Assembly (NCBI RefSeq): GCF_021134715.1
Contig: NC_060025.1
Span: forward strand, 5,022,001-5,086,000
DNA from: Daphnia pulex
Lineage: Eukaryota; Arthropoda; Branchiopoda; Diplostraca; Daphniidae
Length of the DNA stretch: 64,000 bases
Reading direction: 5' to 3'
In this document: positions 26,621 to 36,597 of the stretch, piece after piece
How the letters are laid out: each line of letters opens with the position of its first letter
Numbering within the stretch: the first letter of the stretch is position 1
The notes under the pieces: generated by a model
What the model saw: the letters and a program-made list of their open reading frames with translations, nothing else
Database searches by the model: none
Told to the model about the DNA's origin: nothing
Program-made: the position numbers and the translations under genes

Positions 26621-27037
26621 GACAACGTAAGGATGCTGAGTTGCCAGGTCTGGAAAAGGTCGAAAATCTCGATTAGGGACAACATGCCTGAAATTAACAC
26701 AGCCCTCTTATGGAGCTTCATTTTCGATTAAATAATACAAAGTGAAAGAACAGGTTATTTAGTGTTTAACATTTTAAATTTTAAATTATAAAAATTTAAT
26801 AATAAATAAACTACAAAACTACAATGTCCAGTGAAGTCAGAAAACAATAAGTAACTTGCCAGAATGATGTCAAATCCTTAAAAAATATTAAACATTAAAA
26901 TAACCTGTTCTTTCACTTTGTATTATTTAATCGAAAATGAAGCTCCATAAGAGGGCTGTGTTAATTTCAGGCATGTTGTCCCTAATCGAGATTTTCGACC
27001 TTTTCCAGACCTGGCAACTCAGTATTCTTACGTTGTC
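26621..27037. mobile_element. Palindromic MITE with TA target duplication
   Basis: A 417-bp element almost wholly made of two inverted arms of about 155 bases, with a spacer of about 100 bases. The left arm begins GACAACGTAAGGATGCTGAG and the right arm ends CTCAGTATTCTTACGTTGTC. The arms differ at a few sites. TA dinucleotides flank it (26619-26620 and 27038-27039), as for Tc1/mariner-type insertions. It has no coding capacity. Confidence 0.82.
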
Positions 27038-27039
27038 TA

Positions 27040-27799
27040 TAAATGAAATAGAAATAGTCCTTTATGCCAGAGCCATCTAGATTTCAGGTGACGTTAACGT
27101 TTCACTTCAAGTCAATAGGTGGTGTGAGACGAACGAAGGACGGTCAAATTAGGCTGCATTTTCTCATAATCGTTATTCGTTATCGTTCATTAAAAAAGTG
27201 AGCAAATAAAAGCCACCCCCTCCCCCCCCCCCCCCAAAAGGAGAGATTTTGTCACCTGTCACCCCTAGTGGCCTTCCTTTCGCGATTCTTTTAGTCTGCC
27301 TACGCGACAAATCATGGTGTTATGCCGAATAGAGGCAATTCACTTCGCGGTTTTGCGTGTCAATTTTTTCGATGTCCGCCATTGTTGTTGGTTGTTTTGC
27401 TTGTCTGTATCGGCTGAAAGTGTGTTTATTTGGCGCTGGCATTGCTGTATTTTCTGCTTATATCTTATTTAATGAGGCGACAGCGTCGTCTGTAGATAGT
27501 TTTGTCATTAGTTCAATATGAAGAAATAATAAGAATTTAAAAATATCGGTTAATTAGAGTAGTATGCCCTAAATATAGAGAATATTTTTTTCAAGAGAAG
27601 AAAATTTTCTTGTTTACCACCACCAAGAAAATTGCGGAGAAGAAAAATAATGACATAATAATGATAAATGACAACTAAGTTCTTAGATTAAATCTTCTAT
27701 TATATAAAATGCTTTTGAAATTTAGCAATCACACTACTTTTGGCCTTTTCATGGCTTCGACAATCGAAATAATCGAAAATACTTACGGTAGAATGTTGC
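27040..27799. other. Intergenic DNA
   Basis: No feature recognised apart from a poly-C run at about 27217-27234. Confidence 0.5.
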
Positions 27800-29690
27800 T
27801 ATATTCGAGTTCAACCTGAGTCACCAACCTGAGTCCGGAAATATCCGGCCTACTTATCTCCCGGTACGACTTCGCCCTCGGCATTATACCCGAGAACTAT
27901 CCCATGCCGATTCCCCGTACTCAGCTCCGTTCATCGTCGAGGGGCGCGGCTCGCAGTGATACGCCCATGGTGACTCGAGAAAGAGTATCCGGATGATCCG
28001 TCGGATGAACTGATAGAGGGCACGAGAACGGAACTATTGGGGGAATTCGCCAAGGTATTTGACCAGTCTACGGGTTTGCGATGCATGGACGGGCCGGATA
28101 TGGTTATAAGCTTGAAAAATGACGCCCAGCCGTATTATGTCAACGGTGCTCGATCCATTGCAATCGCCGACCGACCAAAAGTGAAGAAGCAACAGGACGA
28201 GTTCCAAGAAAAAGGCATCATCGAACCAGTCACGGAGCCCTCCAAGTGGGCGGTACTCTCGTGATGGTCGGGAAGCCAGATAACGCCATTCGCAATCTGT
28301 GGAACACACTAAGCTTAATGAACATGTCCGTCGACCTACGAGGACGCCTCGTGACGCTATCGTGGAAATAGAAGGCGACGTCCAGTTCTTCAGCACCTTC
28401 TACGCGGCCAGCGGGTACTTCCAAATTCCTCTATACCCCGGCTCATGTGATGGAGGTCCATCCGGTCTTGACCGCCACGCACAATGCTGGAATCACTTTC
28501 AGCGAAAAGAAGTTCCATTTCACACAAGAATCCATGTAGTGGGTCGGATTCCAGATCAGGTTTTGCGGTGGCCCCGGACAAACTTAAGGCCATCTCGGAT
28601 TTCCCCCGACCGGCCAACATAACGGGAATTTATGGGGCTCGTAGAGAAAATGGCCGTATTTTCATCAGAAGTGGTGGCCGCCAAGGCCTCATTACGGCCG
28701 TTGCTCAGCTCCCGAAATCATTATGTGTTGAAACCGGACCAAGAATGTGCTTTCGTCGCGGTTAAAGCGGCGTTGATGGTGCCTCCAGTGCTGGCTAATT
28801 TCAACCCGGCCCTCTACGCAGCGCTATAGGTGGACGCTTCGCACAAAAACAGGAAGGGTTACGCCCTCCTCCAGAGTCACGACGACGTATGGAAGCTCGT
28901 CGGCGCTAATTCGCGGTGGTGCACCAACGCAGAATCCAGGTACGCGATAGTGGAGCTGAAGCTCATGGCAGTGGAATGGGCCATGCGAAAATGCAAATTG
29001 TATTTGCTGGGTCTCCCGACGTTTACCTTGATGATCGAACGCTTAAAGGAGCGGGCCATACACGTCCTTACGACCGTGTGGAGGAAGGGGAAGGAACATG
29101 CGATTATAGACGCGTTGCCCCGCAAACCGGCGAATGACACCGAGCCAGAGGATGAGTTGGCCAATTACATTCAAACCTTTGCCCGGCACATGACGCTGAG
29201 GCGTGTAGCAACCATCACCGTCACTCACTCCAATTACGGCGATAAACCGACTCCGTCGCCTGACACTCCGTCCGAAAGGAAGGATACTGTAATCGACAGC
29301 CTACGCGAGGTAGCAGCAACCGACACGCCATACTGAGCCCTCATTGCCACCGTCAAATTTGGATTTCTACGTGTCGTGAGCTGACCGCCCCATCCGTGCG
29401 ACAGTATTGGGTAATTTGGCATGAATTATCCCTGGCTGACCGTTTGGTGCTTTTCGGAAAGCGCATCGTCATACCACAACGCTCCCGTCGTGACATCTTC
29501 GCGAAACTTCACGCCGCCCATCGGGGGATCGTCAGAATGAAAAGGCAAGATCGTCAGACGGTGATATACTGGACCGGCTTAAACTATGATATCGTCTCGA
29601 TGGTTGAGCGTTGCCAGGCTTGCCAGGAACGGCTTCCGTATAAAAAACGGGAACACCGCCTCCGGGAAGTCCTTCCGTAGCGTGTATTCG
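27800..29690 (+). pseudogene. Decayed Ty3/gypsy-type retrotransposon pol
   Basis: Successive fragments in shifting frames follow gypsy pol order. The reverse transcriptase N-terminus is at 28037-28260 (KGIIEPVTEPSKWA). The following RT block is at 28299-28440 (HTKLNEHVRRP, GYFQIPLYP). The connection is at about 28632-28826 (LRPLLSSRN). The RNase H start [15 protein letters not shown] is at 28830. The integrase zinc-binding region is at 29396-29680 (HRGIVRMKRQ, CQACQERLPY). Frameshifts, stop codons and a deletion over the RT catalytic core make it non-functional. No LTRs were found. Confidence 0.85.
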
Positions 29691-29824
29691 AAGAAGTAAC
29701 GGTGGATCTGTTAAAATCCGGCAGCCTGCAATCAATGCATCGAATCGGAGCAGCTTATCAGATTGTTCCAGCATTTATCCGCCGCAACTTGTTACATCGT
29801 TGCACCTTGGTCTACACCAGGCCT

Positions 29825-30010
29825 TGATTCGTCCGTTTCCAGCCTTCCTGTTGGTTCTCTGCAGCCCTCATCGGTTGCTCCCGTCTGAAATCGGCCTCCG
29901 CCATATGATTCTTCTGTTCCAGCCTTCGAATGGTTCTCTCTGCTGCCTCGTCGATTGTGCTCGTTCAATATTGGCATCCGCCATTGATCCGTCTGCTCCA
30001 GCCTTCCTGC
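29825..30010 (+). repeat. 80-bp tandem repeat upstream of the Gag-like ORF
   Basis: The motif CCAGCCTTC starts at 29839, 29919 and 29998, a period of 79-80 bases. The sequence between (TGGTTCTCT, CATCGG/CGTCGA, GGCATCCGCCAT-like) is conserved between copies. It lies just before the ATG at 30063 and may be part of an LTR or leader. Confidence 0.65.
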
Positions 30011-30062
30011 TGATGCCTTAACAACCTTATCAGTCGTTTCATTCCGACAATTCTATTCCACC

Positions 30063-30767
30063 ATGACTACTCTTGACGGCCCGGAAAATGGGGCCACGAA
30101 CGCCAAGCGATTCCAGGAAGAAATGACGTCATGGAAGAAAAGGAGAACCCAAGTCCGAAAACAAATCACAAATGCTCGGAATGAAATCGACGGGATTTTG
30201 TCCAGTCGAGGCTCACGAGGTGCCGTAAAAGGATTCGTCGAACAACTCCAACAGCTGCACCGTGAGTCCAGCAAAATCCATACTGAAATTACGAGTAACG
30301 AAGAGGACGGCACCAAAAATGATAAACAAGAAGCTATCCATCTCCGCTACATTCAGAATTCCTGTGAGACGTATGATTTAGTTCAAACTTATCTAAATTC
30401 TAGATTGAATGATCCAGCATCGGAAGTGGGAATTGAAGACCCTGGCATAGCGAACGCTCACCGTACAGCTGAGGATCTAGCCCCAGCACGGAGAAGAGGA
30501 AAATACACTGCTGCCCAGAGAAAGGCAGAGGAAGTCCGAGCAGCAGCAGATGAAGCCCGAGCAACAGCAGATGAGGCCCGAGCAGCAGCTGAAGAAGCGG
30601 AACGAGCTCTAAACCTATTGCATCTGGAAGACGATGATGATCATCATTCTTCCGTCAGTCACCATCATCCCGGTCCAGTTTATCCACCCGTCTTCCCTCC
30701 CGCCACAACACTCGGCCGTAAGAATCCGGTCAACCTTCCTCCAGGGGGGGATAAGTCCGTCGCTTGA
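30063..30767 (+). CDS. Gag-like coiled-coil protein, probably of BEL/Pao-type origin
   Basis: A 234-residue open frame with a good start context (TTCCACCATGA). Residues about 25-80 are a lysine- and glutamate-rich helical stretch (QVRKQITNARNEIDGIL, then VEQLQQLHRESSKIH). Residues about 155-182 form alanine-rich heptads with repeats of ADEARA. The tail is DDDDHHSS then HHHPGPVYPPVFPP. This composition resembles the N-terminal part of Gag from BEL/Pao elements. No zinc knuckle, protease or pol follows in frame, and decayed sequence surrounds it. It is an intact ORF in a decayed neighbourhood: either a recently truncated element or a retained gene. Confidence 0.5.
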   Translation: MTTLDGPENGATNAKRFQEEMTSWKKRRTQVRKQITNARNEIDGILSSRGSRGAVKGFVEQLQQLHRESSKIHTEITSNEEDGTKNDKQEAIHLRYIQNSCETYDLVQTYLNSRLNDPASEVGIEDPGIANAHRTAEDLAPARRRGKYTAAQRKAEEVRAAADEARATADEARAAAEEAERALNLLHLEDDDDHHSSVSHHHPGPVYPPVFPPATTLGRKNPVNLPPGGDKSVA

Positions 30768-31079
30768 CTGGATCAACCAGTAAAGCCTTGGTAAGTTGCC
30801 ACCATTTATTCAACCCCGTGGATCCCATACATACAGTACCCACCACAGGTATTGGATAACTTCGATCCAAAAGTGGTGTTTTAACCCCCGCGAGATAGGC
30901 CTAACGGTGTCTTGCGCGGGATTTTTTAAAGAATTCTTAGATTGCTCGTACGAGGTTTTTTTGCAGAAAGATAAAGAACTAGTCTTCATCTTTCTGATTT
31001 TTAATTTTCAAAACGTGTTTGGTTTCTGTATTTAAATTCATCGTTTTTAAATATTGGATCACCCAAAAATTTATCGCAT

Positions 31080-31275
31080 GGCCTGTCCCTACCCGCGGCA
31101 TGGCCTCAGGATATGGCAGACGAAGGATTCCTCCCAACCATATCCTAAGGCCCTGCCGCAAGTAGGGACAGGCGGAATATAAAGGGAATATTTATATTTC
31201 AGAATCAAACTTTGGGCCGAGATTCAAACCTCGGTCCTTCGACATATCAGCCCGGGATGCTGACCATTAGACCAC
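31080..31275 (-). mobile_element. tRNA-derived SINE-like unit with a 36-bp hairpin
   Basis: On the minus strand, 31275-31212 reads like a tRNA head: GGTCTAATGGTCAGCA resembles an A-box, and CCGAGGTTTGAATCTCGG is a perfect T-arm with a B-box. The acceptor ends do not pair, so it is not a working tRNA. Downstream, 31080-31115 and 31138-31173 are inverted arms of about 36 bases (GCCTGTCCCTAC and complement) around a loop of about 22 bases. Confidence 0.5.
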
Positions 31276-31931
31276 CGGTAATATGGGAGCCATGGGATAA
31301 CATGGGCTGTTATAGTATGGCCCAGGTATACCCCCCTTCACTGACCCCTCTCCCATGGGTACGCGCCACCCCCCGCTCGACCCCCCTTTTCTGGCCGGCT
31401 TGGGCTGCGCGTCAGCTCCGTAAAACTCAAAACTTTGAACGCGTTTTACGGGCACTTCCGCTCATTTGCACACCCTAAACCCTATGTTAAAAATGATCAG
31501 CGTAACGAGATCTACAACCCTGTACTAATCGTTTTTCGATATTAGAAAACCTGTCTTGCTAGGGAAGAGCCAAACTTGGCTGCGAAAATACAAAGACGAT
31601 TTCTCAAAAATTTTCTAAGTGTTGTGTTGGAACCAAAATCTATTAAAGGGTCGGACCAGAGATGGTAACAAGGGACTGTGAAAGTAGTTGGTTGCGGACG
31701 GAAAAAATTGCCAAATTTAAAGCAATGGGTCAGCTTTAAGATCGATTTGAGACGGCCCGTCTCAGTTGTCTCACTGGCGCGCATATTTGACCGGATTGGA
31801 ACGACAATTCCTATCTGGGTTTAAACCTTTTTGACTGCACTGTTGGTTCTTTTTGTAACATCAAAAACGGATACTGAAATAAACCAGAAAAAATGTTTTT
31901 TTAAAGACCTAGATTATTTTTAAATAATCAA

Positions 31932-33440
31932 TTAAAAAACCTTTTGCAATGGCCAATATTTTCCAAGGTGAATCTTGGCGTATGCTTGGCGTCCTTCCGC
32001 ACAGACTAATTCTTCTTCTAGAACATTGTCCAGAACAATTTGTTGAATCAATCTATAAGCATTGTCCGATATCCAACCCTGGCCTTTGCCAGACATGGCA
32101 CAGTCATTAACTTCTGAAAATTAATAAAAGACAACTAATTAAATTTGTCTATCAGATTTACAAATTAAATTACCACCGGAATACAACTTCCTTTGTTTTC
32201 AGAGCGAAAGACATTCACGATGTATTTAATGATGAAGCTGATGAAGCTGAAGATCGAATTGAATTTCTTATATCACGAACATATTCGATTACATAAATTT
32301 CGTCATATATTGTCTAAATTAAAATTAAAGTTAAAAAAAGTTCGAATTTTAATTTGTTCTAACGAAACAGCATATGCATACGTTGGAGCCGCAAATGTCG
32401 CAGCAACTTGGTAAATCACGACTGCAGCTAGTGGGTAATTCATCAAGGAAACTTGCAATTTTGACGTTGCGGCAAACGGTGTGGTTTTCGCAAAAAAACA
32501 ATGTCTTTAAGAGCTGATAACTCCATAGCCTGAAAATAAGCGAGTTTTTTGCCATCGGGATCTGTTGTGTAAATTTTGGTTCTTCAATTGCATCCAATTG
32601 CAGTTATTTTTTATTTACCGTAGTAAATGAGTTTCTGTTGAACATAGTAATCTGCATATTTATAAAATAATATGCAATTAGCCAATTGTCCATCCCGGCC
32701 ACCTCTTCCGCATTCCTGATAGTAAGATTCTATCGATTTCGGCATTGAAAAGTGGAAAACAAATCGGACATCTAAAAAAGAAGGGATTGCTATCGAATGT
32801 GAAATTGAATTTAAAAGCACGTTTAACAGGCTTATTAATACCCAAACCGAAAGCAACGGTGGCACACATAATCTAAAAATAGAGTTCCAAGTAGCATTTT
32901 TTAAATATGTAAAAATAAGCATCTTTGAATAAAAAGTTATTATTCGCAGACATTCCCAATTTCAAAAAATTGGAAATAAATTCACAGTAAGAATTACAAT
33001 AATTACACAAACAAACCTTGTCTTCGCCTGACACTTTTCGTGTCTCTTCCTCTAGACCACCGTGATAGTAGGTGACCGAAAACCCACACTTCACTAAACA
33101 ATCAGCAAGCTCTACACAGTTCTTTTGCGTGATACAATAAATGATATCACATATTGATTTGGATAATCCTCACTGATTAAAAATCTCATCAACGACGTGG
33201 CTTTTTCGTTGGACGTTTTGCTTATCAATGACAATTTCAAGTTATCACGGACACACTGGCATACAGATCTAAATCAAGAAATAAAAAATCTCAATTATTG
33301 AAAATAATTAGGATCTTAATAAAAAAAATTACATGAACGGATCCATCAGCTGCAGTGTCGAAATGATTTCGCGTTGTGTCCTTGCACTGTCAGTTTCGTT
33401 TAGCGCAACTATTGGAAGGGTAGGAAACACGTTACGTAAG
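31932..33440 (-). pseudogene. Decayed RecQ-family (BLM-like) DNA helicase copy
   Basis: Blocks in helicase order run from high to low coordinate. FPTLPIVALNETDSARTQRE (about 33350-33430) sits at the motif III position, where a TATA-type core is normal. CDIIYCITQKNC and YYHGGLEEETRKVSGED follow (33020-33145). Next are [13 protein letters not shown] and, after an intron, [20 protein letters not shown] with motif VI (32615-32880). The zinc region is FCENHTVCRNVKI to CCDIC (about 32400-32500). The RQC winged helix runs from MSGKGQGWISDNAYR to IHLGKYWPLQK, stop at 31932. The motif III core is lost, the frame shifts near 33145, and one donor is a base short, so this is a remnant. ATPase motifs I-II are not in the window. 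Confidence 0.75.
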
Positions 33441-33654
33441 AATAAAAAATTTCCATACTCCTTTCTAATTAAAATTAAAATTAGAGCTAGAAATACCTTT
33501 AATTAAGAACCAAAACCTAAAGTCCAAGCCCCACATAGTTGACATGACCATCATGGTCAGCTGTGCCGTCATTGTCCGTCTTTTCCTTGTTGTCGAGCTT
33601 TTGTCCTCCAGTGCTAGTTTTAGTAGCGTCGTTTTCACTCGTAGCTTTGTTTAA

Positions 33655-33900
33655 CGTTGGTTGTTGGATTGCGTAGATTAGATTAGATTAGATTTATTTG
33701 TAACGCGCATTTTAAAGAATTGTCAAATATGACGCAGAAATGTACAGTGAACGAATACAATGGAAATAAATAATGTGTCTTAGTTACAGTTTTTGGACAG
33801 AACGGAAGAAGGACAGACGTACGGGAAGCCAGGTATTGACGAAGAGTGCTGTTGATATGATTGCGCTGGGGATTCTGTCTTGACCAACACGACATCAAGA
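33655..33900 (-). mobile_element. Possible non-LTR retrotransposon 3' end
   Basis: On the minus strand an AT-rich tail segment ends in a short (TAATC)n array (complement of GATTAGATTAGATTAGATT at 33676-33694), as some LINE-like elements do. The 71-codon frame over it has no recognised domain. Assignment is tentative. Confidence 0.3.
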
Positions 33901-34016
33901 CTGATTACGAATCTTAGATTGTCAGAACTCGGTTTCCGGTTGAGGTGTCATCGTAGCCAAGAAAAAAGGCCAATCTTTTTTAGGGTCCCATTTGCGCCGT
34001 TTTTCGTCTAGAATTT

Positions 34017-34960
34017 TTACATAGCATGAGCAACCAAATTGGCGAAGGTGTGAGATGTTTGGCTTAATACCGTAAAGTTTCTCGAATGGCGTGACTGATC
34101 GAGTGTCGAAAGAGTCCGGTTCAGGGTGTAGACTGAGTAGGCAACTACCTCAGCCCATAGACGAATGAGGACTTGAGGTGATACTGGAAGTTTCATTCCA
34201 TACATTGCGCTACGTGCCAGCTCCACAACTGACCAATTGTCTCGTTCTGCAATGCCATTTTGTTGTGGGAAGTATAGGACTGTGTATAGACGTCGAATGC
34301 CTAACTCGCCCATCTAGGTCCAATCACCTCCTTTAAACTCCCCTCCTCCGTCTGTCAGAAAGGTTTTAATTATTTTTCCTGTTTCGTTTTGAAAGAGGGG
34401 AATGAATCATTTAAATTTACTAGCTGATTCAGACTTGGTCTTGATGAAGTAGACTTTTCGATAGCTGCTGCACTTGTCCATAGTATCGTGCACCACTTAA
34501 AGATGGTTCTTGCATGGGGCCACCGACGTCGGCCGCGATCATTTGTCCCACTTCGGTAACTGGTTTTCGGTTAGACGTGGGAAATTCGTTGCGTTTTAAT
34601 TTTCCATGCACGTAACCTTTACAGACTGGTGGGATTTCACGATTTGTGATGACCATTTCTTCCACTTCTTGGCCTGACGCCGTAGTGTTCTATAGTTGAC
34701 ATGTACGCAGTGACGATGCCAAGTGGTAAGGGAAGCCGACGGCAGTTTTGGATTAGCAGCGTATGCGATGTCTTGTTATACCCCAGTTATGGCTTTTATG
34801 TGAAGTCTGTACAGTGTTTTGCCTGTGCCTTGCTGGCCATTCATTTAAACAGTGCCATTGAGTTTAAAGACAAATTGTCTATCTTCGAATTCGACATTCA
34901 TACCAGGGATGGCCGTGACTACACTGATTGAAATCAGGTTGATTCCAGCAGTTGGCAGTT
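34017..34960 (-). pseudogene. Decayed Ty1/copia-type pol fragment
   Basis: From high to low coordinate come a GAG-pre-integrase-like stretch with HRHCVHVNYRTLRRQ (about 34680-34725), then VGQMIAADVGGPMQEPSLSG (start of the integrase core, about 34500-34560), then PQQNGIAERDNWSVVELARS with the catalytic glutamate, and YSVYTLNRTLS (34017-34313). Frames are broken by stops and shifts. It is related to, but much older than, the intact copia element starting at 36117. Confidence 0.75.
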
Positions 34961-36111
34961 AACATGCTACACCTCTACACCACACCTCATTCTATTACTA
35001 TGATGAAAGGGGTAGAAAGGGTGATTTTTCAAAGACTTGAAAAACCCGCGACAAAACTCTACATCTAAAGCGTTATGTCAAAAAGAAAAGTGCACCATGT
35101 CCTGCCATACATAAAAGAGAACGAAACTTTTCCCTCCCTTTTTCCTTTGTATTTCGGTGGACTCTGAACATAAAACTAATAGAAATATGGCAACCCTGAA
35201 AATTGCGAACGCTGCACGTATGTCTGTGTATTCGCATACGAAAAGTAACATTTATATTTTTTGCTTTACATTTTTAAAATTATTATTTGTTTCTATTTAT
35301 TTATTTATTTTAAAATTTCTGCTTGGAAGTTAAAACGTACGTGTTTCCTCTATTTTTATGTGGATGACTATTAGTCCTATGGTGCCTTGTCATGAGGGGG
35401 GAGGAGTATTGACAATCTTTCTCAAGTCAAGACGTTACAATCAACGAATTGAAGATCACAACCCTTCCCTATCCATCGTTATCATGATGGTATTTAGCAT
35501 TAAGGTTATCCCTTCCTTTATGAACATCAAAAGAGACAAAATCCCAAACTTCCCAGAGTTGACGGGATTCTTCACATTAATTGCTGAAGAGTAACATACC
35601 AAGACAAGTTGGAAAAGAATTACAAAAAATGGAAGGTTGCAAACACAAATCCTGCAGTAGTCACGCCTCTTGTAAATTCTACTACAATCCTGGCCAAGCT
35701 GGTGCATCCTTTGGAGAACAAACTGCTGGCTATGTATGCTATGTTGAAACGAGTGTTTATTAAACGCTGTGGTGTGTTTGTGGAGTAATGTCTCAGGTTC
35801 AGTTGGTGAAGCAGGCGTATAAGGGTTTGTCTAATTCAAACAATTAAACAAGGTAAAAAATTGAAAGTTACCTCTGTGATAAAAGCACTAGCATCCTGTT
35901 TCCTCCAGAACTTAAATTAGTAAAATTAGTAACTCGTTGACATTTCCTTAAAAAAATCGAAAATACTACATAAATACTTACGAGCTTGCTTCTTGAAGGG
36001 TCCATCTCTTCTTTCCCTGGGGAGGTCCAAGAATAGAATTAACGTTTGCGTCGACAGATAGTAAATAAACTCTTACTCGTTCCGTTTCGTTTATCTAAAT
36101 GCATGCATTCT
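34961..36111. other. Intergenic DNA left of the copia element
   Basis: No recognised gene. Short frames at 35358-35707 on both strands overlap each other and show no family motif. It may hold decayed gag-side sequence of the older copia copy. Confidence 0.4.
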
Positions 36112-36116
36112 GTGCT

Positions 36117-36405
36117 TATTGAGACACATCAGTTTTATTTGCATGATCTAGATTTACCACGGGTAGTACAAGTATAACTTACCCACACAGTGGATCACAA
36201 AATTAATTCACACGATATAATGAAATACAAATTGTTAGAAGGAACTACAATTTGCTACGTGAGACCTGCGTCACGTCGTCGAGCCAAGAGAGCCACGCTA
36301 CCGGTTGCTGGGTGCAGACGAATCACTCTGTCGCCCCAATGGTTGCCTAGCAACCCTCGGTTTACGCAACCACTCCGCATCAGGTTGTCGAATGTTACTT
36401 CAACA
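36117..36405 (-). repeat. 3' LTR of the copia element
   Basis: 289 bp, same sequence as 40923-41211. The purine tract lies next to it at 36406-36414. Confidence 0.96.
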
Positions 36406-36597
36406 CTCTCTCTCATTCGAAACAGACAACAAACACAAATAAAGATTGAACTTAATGTGATGACATAGATCAGTACAGGATGAATAAAAAAAAAAGAATT
36501 GTTCAAAAAATAAAAAAATAGTTTTCACTCCAGTCTTCGAGGACAATTAAGAATGCGCAAAAATCAAATAAGAGTAATTAGAAGGAAGAAGCACAAG

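Noticed and set aside
31212-31275. Functional tRNA gene
   Set aside because: T-arm and B-box are good, but the acceptor ends do not pair and the anticodon arm does not form. It is tRNA-derived.
36190-36468. 92-codon plus frame, repeated at 40996
   Set aside because: It lies within the copia LTRs on the strand opposite the element, hence the duplication. Not a gene.
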